NCBI GenBank assembly: GCA_949300355.1
Contig: CASGDY010000002.1
Coordinates: 1-46,370, forward strand
DNA: 46,370 nucleotides
Origin: an uncultured Brachyspira sp.
Lineage (GTDB): Bacteria > Spirochaetota > Brachyspiria > Brachyspirales > Brachyspiraceae
Direction of reading: 5' to 3'
In this document: positions 1-6,656 of the stretch, piece by piece
How positions within the stretch are numbered: position 1 is the stretch's first letter
Layout: each line of letters starts with the position of its first letter
Made by a program: the position numbers and the translations under genes
Notes under the pieces: model-generated
What the model was told of the DNA's origin: nothing
The model's database searches: none
The model's input: the letters and a program-made list of their open reading frames with translations, nothing else

Positions 1-2
1 AG

Positions 3-71
3 AAAAGTAATAAATGGAAACGTGAATTATCAATAGCATTAGCAGAGAACTTTCATCTGTTTGAAAATTGA
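3..71 (+). CDS. C-terminal tail of an unidentified ORF, cut by the window start
   Basis: An open frame enters from the left edge and ends at TGA 69-71. Its last residues read KWKRELSIALAENFHLFEN, which has the composition of a real protein end; I do not recognise the family. The stop codon lies inside the TTGACA that begins the inner edge of the terminal repeat at 68-94. The interior of that repeat family lies on this side, so the ORF may be the end of a transposase belonging to a full-length element. That is inference from position only. It could also be an unrelated gene next to a repeat. Confidence 0.4.
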   Translation, partial: KSNKWKRELSIALAENFHLFEN

Positions 72-395
72 CAAAATATAGTTGTTTAGGTATATACTAG
101 CTAATATCAGAGAAATAAAAGTATTTACTTTAGCCTTATTAAATCCTTCTATATTACCCTCTCCAAGATATGTTGACATTATAACAGAGCCTCCCATACC
201 AAGCATAATAGCTGCTGCCATAAGCAAAGTACCTATAGGATAAACTAAATTAATTGCAGTAAGCCCAATATCTCCCATAGAATTACCAACGAAAAAACCA
301 TCTACAACTATATAAAATCCTCCAAGCATAGTTGATACTATAGCAGGTAAAACATATTTGAAAAAAGACTTATCCATTTTTTGAATATTCATCAT
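39..395 (-). pseudogene. MATE-family efflux transporter, N-terminal fragment interrupted by a mobile-element end
   Basis: The protein starts with ATG ATG at 395-390 behind a GGAG site. Its first ~100 residues match the N terminus of MATE (multidrug and toxin extrusion) transporters: two membrane segments, with the family-typical stretches VDGFFVGNSMG and INLVYPIGTLL. MATE proteins are normally about 450 residues. Here the homologous sequence ends near position 95. The last 18 residues (from IYLNN onward) are translated from the repeat at 68-94 and from sequence beyond it, then a stop follows. The gene is therefore broken, most simply by insertion of an element, and is unlikely to make a working pump. 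The missing C-terminal part may lie beyond the left edge of the window. Confidence 0.8.
68..94. repeat. Terminal inverted repeat (L-type) of a MITE-like family
   Basis: This 27-bp end begins TTGACAAAATATAG and finishes AGGTATA. Bases 68-99 are identical over 32 bp to 6563-6594, the right end of the element at 6287-6589. In that copy the element interior lies to the left. Here the left side holds an ORF tail and the right side holds MATE coding sequence, so this is the outer border of an insertion into the MATE gene. It contains TTGACA (68-73), 17 bases, TATATA (91-96), a good sigma-70 promoter reading out of the element, antisense to the MATE fragment. Confidence 0.75.
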
Positions 396-424
396 AATAA
401 ACTCCTTTTAAATATAGTCTTATT

Positions 425-487
425 TCGTACTATTAGTAATGAAGTATTATATACAAGTTTATTTGTTTGTCAATAGAAAAAGTACGA
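425..487 (-). promoter_or_regulatory. Promoter of the MATE gene with flanking 7-bp inverted repeats
   Basis: On the minus strand TTGACA (473-468) is followed after 16 bases by TATAAT (451-446), about 50 bases before the start codon. The heptamer TCGTACT at 425-431 and its exact complement AGTACGA at 481-487 flank the promoter on either side. This could be a pair of operator half-sites for a local repressor; no regulator gene is visible beside it, so the operator reading is a guess. Confidence 0.5.
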
Positions 488-566
488 TTTTTTACTTTTT
501 TATTTATATTGAAATATTTGACTTTTAATATATATTTAAAATTATTAATATAAGGAGGAAAGAATT

Positions 567-1022
567 ATGACTAAATATAATATAAAATTTTATTTTTTAA
601 TATCAATATTATATATAGTGTCTTCCTCATTCTTATTTTTTGATGATGAAAGAAATATTCAGTTCGTACCATACACCTCTCTTCCTAATAATATTCAGGA
701 ATTTGTAAATACATACTTTAATGATTATGAAGTGTATAGTGCTGCAGTATCCTCTCATTATATGGTTATTTTTAAAGGCGGTTCATCTATAAACTTCAAT
801 ATAAAAGGTGAATGGACTTCTATAATAGGAAATAGAAAAATAATACAGATAAGTACAGCAGAAAAATTTATTGACAGTAAAATTATGAATATCATAAAAA
901 ACAAATATACAAGCATAAATAATATATATAAAAGAAGCAAAGGCTATGAGTTTAAAGTAGACGATGCATATTACATTTATATAGATTATGACGGAAATAT
1001 TTTAAAAACAAAAAAAGCTTAA
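567..1022 (+). CDS. Exported PepSY-like protein, copy 1
   Basis: The protein has 151 residues and starts behind AAGGAGG. Residues 1-25 form a hydrophobic signal sequence. The rest shows the PepSY-like (beta-lactamase-inhibitor-like) pattern: LPNNIQEFVNTYF, a variable strand, FKGGSSINFNIKGEWTSI, an amphipathic helix, then a Tyr-rich strand ending YDGNILK. Such proteins are small periplasmic or surface proteins of unknown exact role, sometimes thought to be inhibitors or ligand binders. A paralogue lies at 1386-1769 with the same central motif. The pair and a small gene between them suggest local duplication. The family call rests on the motif pattern, so it is moderate. Confidence 0.6.
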   Translation: MTKYNIKFYFLISILYIVSSSFLFFDDERNIQFVPYTSLPNNIQEFVNTYFNDYEVYSAAVSSHYMVIFKGGSSINFNIKGEWTSIIGNRKIIQISTAEKFIDSKIMNIIKNKYTSINNIYKRSKGYEFKVDDAYYIYIDYDGNILKTKKA

Positions 1023-1121
1023 AAATAATAGTATAATTTTTTTATAAAAAAGTTAAAATCATTTAGATTCAAATACATTTTTAATACTGTATTTTAAGCA
1101 ATTCTATCTACTAATTATAGA

Positions 1122-1150
1122 TTGACATACTGCAAATAATATTATATTGT
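1122..1150 (+). promoter_or_regulatory. Predicted sigma-70 promoter for the small gene at 1190
   Basis: A perfect -35 TTGACA (1122-1127) is followed after 17 bases by TATTGT (1145-1150). Transcription would begin near 1157 and leave a leader of about 33 bases before the ATG at 1190. Confidence 0.45.
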
Positions 1151-1189
1151 TTAACGCAAATTATTACTTAAATTATTAAAGGAGCTTAT

Positions 1190-1333
1190 ATGAAAACAAA
1201 AGAAGAATTAGTAGAATTTCTAAACAAAAAAATCAACAATAATCAAAATCTTGCAGATGTTCATAATTATATTTTCTTAAAGGCTTATTTAGAAGATATG
1301 ATAGAAAAAGAAAAGAACGAAGAAAATAAATAA
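1190..1333 (+). CDS. Small protein of 47 residues, unknown function
   Basis: A short ORF runs from ATG 1190 to TAA 1331-1333. It begins MKTKEELVEFLNKK and ends in the charged stretch EDMIEKEKNEENK. AAAGGAG lies six bases upstream of the ATG and a promoter-like pair lies at 1122-1150, so initiation signals are complete. The peptide is hydrophilic and predicted helical, with no signal sequence or membrane segment. It sits between two PepSY-like paralogues on the same strand and may be co-transcribed with the second. I do not recognise a family. Confidence 0.55.
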   Translation: MKTKEELVEFLNKKINNNQNLADVHNYIFLKAYLEDMIEKEKNEENK

Positions 1334-1385
1334 AAATATCATTGGAATACAATAAATAATTTCTATTAGAAAAACAAGGATAATT

Positions 1386-1769
1386 ATGGATATTCTTTCA
1401 TCAAAAAGCCTGCCTCAAAAAGCAAGAAATTTTATAGAAACATATTTCTCTGAATACTATTTATTTAAAGTAACATTTAATTCATCATATAGTGCAGTAT
1501 TTAAAGGAGGAAGTTCAATTAATTTTAACACAAAAGGAGAATGGACTTCCATAATAGGAAATGGAAATGAAATACCATTTAATATAATAGAAAAACTTGC
1601 TGAAGATGATCTTATAGAAAAAGAGATAATAAAAACTATAAAAGATAAATATACAAGCTTCAATATATACAGAATCATTAAAAGAAAAAATAAATATGAA
1701 ATAGAAATTAATGGGAATATAATCATAATAGACACCAAAGGCAATATATTAAAAATAAAAAATGTATGA
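1386..1769 (+). CDS. PepSY-like protein, copy 2, without signal peptide
   Basis: The protein has 127 residues and starts at ATG 1386 behind CAAGGA. It is a paralogue of the protein at 567: both carry FKGGSSINFN, KGEWTSIIGN, a following helix, a DKYTS or NKYTS segment, and a C-terminal strand ending GNILK. Unlike the first copy it starts almost directly at the domain (SLPQKARNFIETYF) with no hydrophobic leader, so it should stay in the cytoplasm unless the true start is elsewhere. No upstream in-frame signal sequence is visible. It may be a decayed or re-targeted duplicate. Confidence 0.6.
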   Translation: MDILSSKSLPQKARNFIETYFSEYYLFKVTFNSSYSAVFKGGSSINFNTKGEWTSIIGNGNEIPFNIIEKLAEDDLIEKEIIKTIKDKYTSFNIYRIIKRKNKYEIEINGNIIIIDTKGNILKIKNV

Positions 1770-1811
1770 AATATATATTGAAATTTGTATTTTTAAGGTT
1801 ATTATATTGAG

Positions 1812-2567
1812 ATGAAAAACATATTGATAATTTTTTTTATATTAAATTCATTTTTATTTGCACAATATTACTCTTATACAAATATTCCGTCTTTTCAAAA
1901 AAAGGAATATTTTGTACATAAGGGAGTATCAGGAAAGAAAAATAACGCTGTAATAATATACACAGAAACTTCTATAGACAATAACGGATATTGGAACGTT
2001 AAAGAAACTTCTATAAAAGGCTATGTAACAAATAAGTTAAAAGATCCGTTTTTATTAGAAGAAAGTATGATGACTAATATCAGAAAGTCAGAAATGTATT
2101 CTAAAATAGATTTAGTAAATATGAGAACCGTTTATAATAAAACAATAGATTATTATGATTTTGGTACTATGGAGCATACATTCGATATAAGAGGCAAAGT
2201 GAATTACACAAATACTCAAGGTTCTTTAGCTATATTCTCTATGTACGGAGCCTATCAAATAGCAAGAACTTTTCCTCTTGAGGCAACAAATGAAATGAAT
2301 ATCATTATGCCTATGACTTCCAAAGATAATAAAATAAGAGTATCTATACTTAATAATGGAATAAAAAAGATAAAAATACAAAATGAAGAAAAAGAATGCT
2401 ATGAAATGGAAATTAAAATAGAAGGAATACCATTCTCAATATTTCTTCCTAAAATAGCAGCTTATATAGAAAAAGATGATGAAACAAGAAAAATAATCAA
2501 ATATAATACTATGTCAGGAATGCTTGATACTATGGACATTTTCCTTACAGATACAGAAAAAAAATAA
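1812..2567 (+). CDS. Exported protein of unknown function
   Basis: The protein has 251 residues. It begins MKNILIIFFILNSFLFAQ, a short signal peptide with probable cleavage after FLFA. The mature part is predicted mostly beta-strand and looks like a substrate-type domain: a DFGTMEHTFDIRG segment, a central MPMTSKDNKIRVSI, and a C-terminal half with ECYEMEIKIEGIPF. I see no catalytic motif and no lipobox, so a periplasmic location is most likely. It starts 42 bases after the PepSY-like gene and ends 25 bases before the MBL hydrolase start, so it probably belongs to the same transcript. I do not assign a family. Confidence 0.7.
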   Translation: MKNILIIFFILNSFLFAQYYSYTNIPSFQKKEYFVHKGVSGKKNNAVIIYTETSIDNNGYWNVKETSIKGYVTNKLKDPFLLEESMMTNIRKSEMYSKIDLVNMRTVYNKTIDYYDFGTMEHTFDIRGKVNYTNTQGSLAIFSMYGAYQIARTFPLEATNEMNIIMPMTSKDNKIRVSILNNGIKKIKIQNEEKECYEMEIKIEGIPFSIFLPKIAAYIEKDDETRKIIKYNTMSGMLDTMDIFLTDTEKK

Positions 2568-2592
2568 TTTACTAAAAACAGGAGAAATAATA

Positions 2593-3216
2593 ATGAGCGA
2601 ATTACAAATATATTGCATAAACAATAATATGTACGGTATGAATTCTTATGTGGTAATAGCTGATGATGAAGCTATGATTATAGATGCAGCACAATTAAAT
2701 AATTATAATGCTTATAAAAAAGTATTAGAAGGAAAAAAGCTAGTAAGAGTGATATATACTCACGGGCATTTTGACCATATATCAGGTGCAGATGATATAA
2801 GAAAAGAATTTCCAGATGTTCCTCATTGCGTTCATAGTATGGATTATGATTTCTTTCAGGACGGAAGTTTGAATGTAAGTTCATATTTAGGAAGCGTAAT
2901 AAAATGCCAAAGCCCTGAAATACAATTCAATGATGGGGACACTTTCAAATTAAAAGATGTAGAGTTCAAGGTTATACATACACCTGGACATACAAGAGGC
3001 GGAGTATGCTTTTATACTGAAGGACATTTATTCTGCGGCGATACAATATTCGCATATGGAATAGGAAGAACAGATTTTCCTACAGGTGATTTTGCTACAT
3101 TAGAAGAAAGCATATCCAAAAAAGTATTTGCTTTAGATGATGATACTTTATTATATCCCGGACATGATGCCTTTGGTGTAAAATTATCACAAAGAAAGAA
3201 AATGGGCGTATTTTAA
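2593..3216 (+). CDS. MBL-fold metallo-hydrolase (glyoxalase II-like)
   Basis: The protein has 207 residues. The frame opens earlier, at 2524, but GGAGAAATAATAATG places the start at 2593. The metal site is complete: THGHFDH (HxHxDH) near residue 60, HTPGHTRGG for the third histidine, FCGDTIF for the bridging aspartate, and YPGHD for the last histidine. The protein is cytoplasmic and resembles the short YcbL-type thioester hydrolases, which act on glutathione or other thiol esters of hydroxy acids. The substrate here is unknown. It sits between an exported protein and a DUF1848 gene (12 bases downstream), with no clear shared pathway. Confidence 0.85.
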   Translation: MSELQIYCINNNMYGMNSYVVIADDEAMIIDAAQLNNYNAYKKVLEGKKLVRVIYTHGHFDHISGADDIRKEFPDVPHCVHSMDYDFFQDGSLNVSSYLGSVIKCQSPEIQFNDGDTFKLKDVEFKVIHTPGHTRGGVCFYTEGHLFCGDTIFAYGIGRTDFPTGDFATLEESISKKVFALDDDTLLYPGHDAFGVKLSQRKKMGVF

Positions 3217-3228
3217 ACTAAATACAAA

Positions 3229-4143
3229 ATGATAATAAGTGCAAGCAGAAGAACCGATATACCTTCTTTACATACTAAATGGTTTTTGAATAGATTGAAA
3301 GAAAAATATGTTATTACACAAAATCCTATAAGTAAAAATAATTTCTACAAAATACCATTAAATAAAAATATAGTTGATATAATAGTGTTTTGGTCAAAGA
3401 ATCCTAATATTGATTTTCTAAAAGAAGTTAGAGATTTAGGGTACAAATTTTATCTGCATTTTACTATCACACCTTATGATAAAAATATAGAAAGAAATAT
3501 ACCTAATAAAAAATTATTAATAAGAAATTTTCAAACTATAAGCAAATTATTTGGTAAAGAAAAAATTATATGGAGATATGACCCTATTATTTTGAATGAT
3601 GATTTTAATGCTAATTATCATATAAATAACTTCAAAAACTTTGCTGATAGTTTAAATGGTTATACAGATGAATGCATATTCAGTTTTGTGCAAATATATT
3701 CAAAGATAAAAAACAATATTAAAAATATAAATGACAATGATAAAATTATATTAATAGAAAATATAAAAGAAATATCTGAAAAAAATAATATAAAATTAAA
3801 ATCCTGTTCTCAAGATTTTGATAATATAACAAATATAAGAGTAGAAAAGTCTGCCTGCATAGATAAAGAAAGAATACAAAAAATATTAGGCTATTCTATA
3901 AAAGAAAAAAAGGATAAATCCCAAAGAAAATTATGCAATTGTATAGAAAGTATTGATATAGGAATGTATAATACATGCACTAACGGATGCATTTACTGTT
4001 ATGCTAATTCAAAAAATATATTAAAAGATTATGATGCAAACAATGAAATATTATCAGATAAAAATTTAATTGATAATAAAAATGCAGTTATAACAGAAAG
4101 AAAAATAATTGTTAATGAAAAAAATGCTGTATTTAAACTTTAG
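3229..4143 (+). CDS. DUF1848 family protein with C-terminal cysteine cluster
   Basis: The protein has 304 residues. The N terminus MIISASRRTDIPSLHTKWF and the segment VDIIVFWSKNP are signatures of DUF1848. Near residue 240 it carries CNCIESIDIGMYNTC followed by CIYCYAN, so at least five cysteines are clustered, including a CxYCYAN motif resembling the iron-sulphur binding loops of radical SAM proteins but placed at the C-terminal end. The function of the family is not established; a metal-cluster redox or radical role is plausible. It starts 12 bases after the MBL gene and ends 9 bases before tilS, so the three are probably co-transcribed. Confidence 0.8.
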   Translation: MIISASRRTDIPSLHTKWFLNRLKEKYVITQNPISKNNFYKIPLNKNIVDIIVFWSKNPNIDFLKEVRDLGYKFYLHFTITPYDKNIERNIPNKKLLIRNFQTISKLFGKEKIIWRYDPIILNDDFNANYHINNFKNFADSLNGYTDECIFSFVQIYSKIKNNIKNINDNDKIILIENIKEISEKNNIKLKSCSQDFDNITNIRVEKSACIDKERIQKILGYSIKEKKDKSQRKLCNCIESIDIGMYNTCTNGCIYCYANSKNILKDYDANNEILSDKNLIDNKNAVITERKIIVNEKNAVFKL

Positions 4144-4152
4144 GATATTTTT

Positions 4153-5502
4153 ATGTTAAAAGAAACTTATAATTTTTTGCTTTCAAATATAGAAGATATA
4201 AAAAATAAAACTTTAGCTTTAGCATATTCAGGCGGAATAGATTCTCAAGTTTTACTTAATATAGCATACAGATTAAAAGATGAGTTATCATTCAATTTAA
4301 TAATAATACATGTTAATTATAATCTCAGAGGAGAAGATTCTACAAATGATGAATTATTCGCACGAGATATGGCTAAAAAATATAATATAGAAATATATGT
4401 TAAGGAAATAGCACCTAACAGCTATAACGGCAAAAATATTCAGCTTGAAGCTAGAAATGACAGATATAATTTTTTTGAAGAACTTCATAATAAAAAAATA
4501 TACGACTATTTATTAATAGCACATAATAAAGATGATTTAGCTGAAACTATAATTTACAGAATGATTAAAGGTGCTGGAACTAATGTCTATAAAAGTTTAA
4601 GAGATAAAAAAGGATACATCTTAAGACCTATTTTAAATTTCTATAGAAAAGACATTGAAGAGTACGCTAAAAATCATAATCTTGAACATAGAGAAGATGT
4701 TTCAAATAAAAAAAATTATTATTCTAGAAACAAGATAAGAAATTTAATAATACCAATGCTTGAAGAAATAAATACAAATGCTAAAAACAATATTATAAGA
4801 TTTGCCAAAAGAAGCTATGAAGAAACATATATATTAAGAAAAAAAGTTAATAAATTATACAAAAAAAATATATCTGAAAAAAATACAAAACTTAATATAG
4901 AAAAAATAAAAAATACAAATGAACTTTTTATAAAAAAAATCATAATCAAATTTTTAGCAAAAAACAATATAGAGATAACAGAGAAAAGAGTTTCAGAAAT
5001 ATTAAATATAATAAAATCAAATAAGCCTAATATAAGATTAAGACTGGATAATTTTTATTTGATAAAAGAATATAACTTTATAAAAACTATAGAAAAACAA
5101 AATGAAAAAAAACTTAATGATATAAAAACAAATAATTTTATAAAAATTGAAAAAGACGGAGTATATAACTTTTTAAATAAAAAAATAGAAATAAAAACCG
5201 TTTTAAACAAAGATATTAATTATAAGGATAATATTTATATAAAAGCAGATTATCCATTAATAATGAGAAATAAAAAAGAGTCTGACTTTATAAACGCTTA
5301 TCCTAATGGAAATAAAAAATATTTAAGAAAAATTTTTATAGATTTAAAAATACCTTTGTATGAAAGGGAATTAATACCAGTAATAACATCAGAAAATGAT
5401 GATATACTAGCATTATATTTAGAGCCTTACGGATTAAATAGAATATCAAAAAATGCTGCTGTAAATAAAGATGATGAACATATATTAGAAATACATTTTT
5501 AA
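4153..5502 (+). CDS. tilS: tRNA(Ile)-lysidine synthase
   Basis: The protein has 449 residues. The PP-loop ATP pyrophosphatase motif LAYSGGIDSQVLL lies near residue 27, and IIHVNYNLRGEDS and LEARNDRYNFF follow as in TilS. The enzyme attaches lysine to C34 of tRNA-Ile(CAU), changing AUG to AUA decoding, and is essential in nearly all bacteria. The C-terminal part ends with the RKIFIDLKIPLYERELIPVI segment typical of the tRNA-binding domain. The middle is unusually Lys/Asn/Ile-rich, as expected in this AT-rich genome, where AUA is a common codon. It follows the DUF1848 gene by 9 bases. Confidence 0.95.
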   Translation: MLKETYNFLLSNIEDIKNKTLALAYSGGIDSQVLLNIAYRLKDELSFNLIIIHVNYNLRGEDSTNDELFARDMAKKYNIEIYVKEIAPNSYNGKNIQLEARNDRYNFFEELHNKKIYDYLLIAHNKDDLAETIIYRMIKGAGTNVYKSLRDKKGYILRPILNFYRKDIEEYAKNHNLEHREDVSNKKNYYSRNKIRNLIIPMLEEINTNAKNNIIRFAKRSYEETYILRKKVNKLYKKNISEKNTKLNIEKIKNTNELFIKKIIIKFLAKNNIEITEKRVSEILNIIKSNKPNIRLRLDNFYLIKEYNFIKTIEKQNEKKLNDIKTNNFIKIEKDGVYNFLNKKIEIKTVLNKDINYKDNIYIKADYPLIMRNKKESDFINAYPNGNKKYLRKIFIDLKIPLYERELIPVITSENDDILALYLEPYGLNRISKNAAVNKDDEHILEIHF

Positions 5503-5537
5503 ATGATAAAAACTAATTAAATTAAGAGGAATAATAA

Positions 5538-6026
5538 ATGGCATTTTCAGATAATGAAAGAATGATATTTGGAAAAGGTGTCGGCTGTGTAGTAATAAAG
5601 GACGGTAAAGTTCTTCTAGGACGTCATAATTACGGAAGAGGAAAAGGGCTTCTTATAATACCGGGAGGATTTATCAATGAAGGAGAACTGCCTGCTGAAG
5701 CTGCTGAACGTGAAGTATTAGAAGAAACAAATGTGAAAGTAAAGACAAAAGAAATAGTATCAATGCGTTTTACTGAAAATGATTGGTATTTGATGTTCAG
5801 AGCAGAATATATTTCAGGAGAAGCAAAAGTTAATGACAGTGAAAACAGCGAAGTTATTTGGCTTGATGTAGAAGAAGCTTTAAATAAAAAAGATGTTCCT
5901 CCCCTATCAAAAGAAGCAATAAAATCATGTTTAAAATTTATTAACTCAGAAAATAAATACGCCATGAGTATAAAAGAAGATTATGATGCATCAAGAGAAT
6001 TAGGTTCTTATGCCTATTATGATTAA
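5538..6026 (+). CDS. Nudix hydrolase
   Basis: The protein has 162 residues and starts behind AAGAGGA. The Nudix box begins GGFINEGELPAEAA near residue 42 and continues to REVLEETNV, fitting Gx5Ex7REUxEExGU except that the late glycine is Asn. These enzymes cleave nucleoside diphosphates linked to another group. The N-terminal GKGVGCVVIKDGKVLLGRH fits the ADP-ribose/NADH pyrophosphatase-like or general MutT-like branch; the substrate cannot be read from the sequence. It starts 35 bases after tilS, and its stop is only three bases before the mobile element at 6030. Confidence 0.85.
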   Translation: MAFSDNERMIFGKGVGCVVIKDGKVLLGRHNYGRGKGLLIIPGGFINEGELPAEAAEREVLEETNVKVKTKEIVSMRFTENDWYLMFRAEYISGEAKVNDSENSEVIWLDVEEALNKKDVPPLSKEAIKSCLKFINSENKYAMSIKEDYDASRELGSYAYYD

Positions 6027-6029
6027 ATT

Positions 6030-6288
6030 TATACTAAAAATTTTTAAGTTTGTCAACTATTCGCCTATACCCATTGGGTACGCTTCACGGAGGCTTTCCG
6101 CACGCTATTGCAAATCATTATGGATAGCCAACTATACGTGCGGCTGATTACTTATTATTGTACAAAAAATTATAATTTATCTTACAGGTAAAATATTTAA
6201 GCAATATAAATAATATTTTATATTATAAAAAATATTATTTACATTCATAAAAAAGCAAAAATTGATAAAATATAATTATTTAGGTATA
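6030..6288. mobile_element. MITE-like element 1 (259 bp)
   Basis: The left end 6030-6056 (TATACTAAAAAT to TTTGTCAA) and the right end 6262-6288 (TTGATAAAAT to AGGTATA) are 27-bp imperfect inverted repeats, conserved at the outer TATAC and inner TTTGTCAA. The interior has no credible ORF. It holds a GC-richer hairpin region: a near-palindrome TACCCATTGGGTA at 6068-6080, and CCGCACG (6098-6104) pairing with CGTGCGG (6137-6143) around an inner GCTAT/ATAGC pair. The left repeat also reads as an outward promoter on the minus strand (TTGACA 6056-6051, 17 bases, TATAAA). No transposase is present, so movement would need an enzyme from elsewhere. Confidence 0.65.
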
Positions 6289-6313
6289 TACTGAAAATTT
6301 TTAAGTTTGTCAA
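6262..6313. promoter_or_regulatory. Face-to-face promoter pair sharing one -10 at the junction of two elements
   Basis: Where elements 1 and 2 abut, the sequence is TTGATA (6262-6267), 17 bases, TATATA (6285-6290), 17 bases, TGTCAA (6308-6313). TATATA is its own complement. It can serve as the -10 for a rightward promoter with -35 TTGATA and for a leftward promoter with -35 TTGACA, both at 17-base spacing. Activity is not shown by the sequence alone. Confidence 0.5.
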
Positions 6314-6589
6314 TTTTTTGTTGTTCTTTTTCCCGCCGCAAAAAGAACCAAAAAGTGCAAGTATAAAATTAGTACTAAATAATACATAATACTAAAATTG
6401 TCTTACATGTAAAATAATTTATTACATTTAAGTTCAAATATAGCCTTTTTGCTTCTCGCCGCAGGCGTACTTCGTATGTGGCAACAAAAGAAGCGGGGTT
6501 GCCGTAGGCACGCACAGCGGGGGCAAAGCCCCAGATATAAAAACAAAAATATAAATTTATTTTTGACAAAATATAGTTGTTTAGGTATA
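6287..6589. mobile_element. MITE-like element 2 (303 bp)
   Basis: The left end 6287-6313 (TATACTGAAA to TTTGTCAA) and right end 6563-6589 (TTGACAAAAT to AGGTATA) match in 18 of 27 positions as inverted repeats. It shares the dinucleotide TA at 6287-6288 with element 1, as expected if TA is the target. The interior carries CCCGCCGCAAAAAGAACC near 6332, a GC-rich stretch at about 6458-6532 and the hairpin GGGGC-AAA-GCCCC (6520-6532). No gene is supported. The element at 42318-42641 is the same family in the opposite orientation: CGGCGGG, TTTTGGTTCTTTTT and TTATACTTGCA appear there as the complement. The right end is an outward TTGACA-17-TATATA promoter. Confidence 0.7.
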
Positions 6590-6600
6590 TACTATTAAAA

Positions 6601-6634
6601 AAAGCATAAGTATAAATAATTATACCTATGCTTT
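6601..6634 (-). terminator. Rho-independent terminator of the alpha/beta hydrolase gene
   Basis: A 14-bp stem with one mismatch (6601-6614 with 6621-6634) and a 6-base loop lies 23 bases past the stop codon on the minus strand. On that strand it is followed by a run of seven T. It starts just outside the right end of MITE-like element 2 and could also stop transcription leaving that element. Confidence 0.7.
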
Positions 6635-6656
6635 ATAAAAATATCATATAGTAATA

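Noticed and set aside
758..940. Minus-strand ORFs within the PepSY-like genes (also 1457-1744)
   Set aside because: They are shadows: antisense to genes with good starts, hydrophobic from T-rich codons, and without ribosome sites.
2524..2592. Longer N terminus for the MBL hydrolase
   Set aside because: The extra 23 codons overlap the end of the preceding gene and the ribosome site itself; the ATG at 2593 is correctly spaced.
6375..6569. 64-residue minus-strand ORF ending in FAPAVRAYGNPASFV-type sequence
   Set aside because: It lies wholly inside MITE-like element 2, across its GC-rich hairpins, has no ribosome site, and looks like a by-product of repeat sequence.
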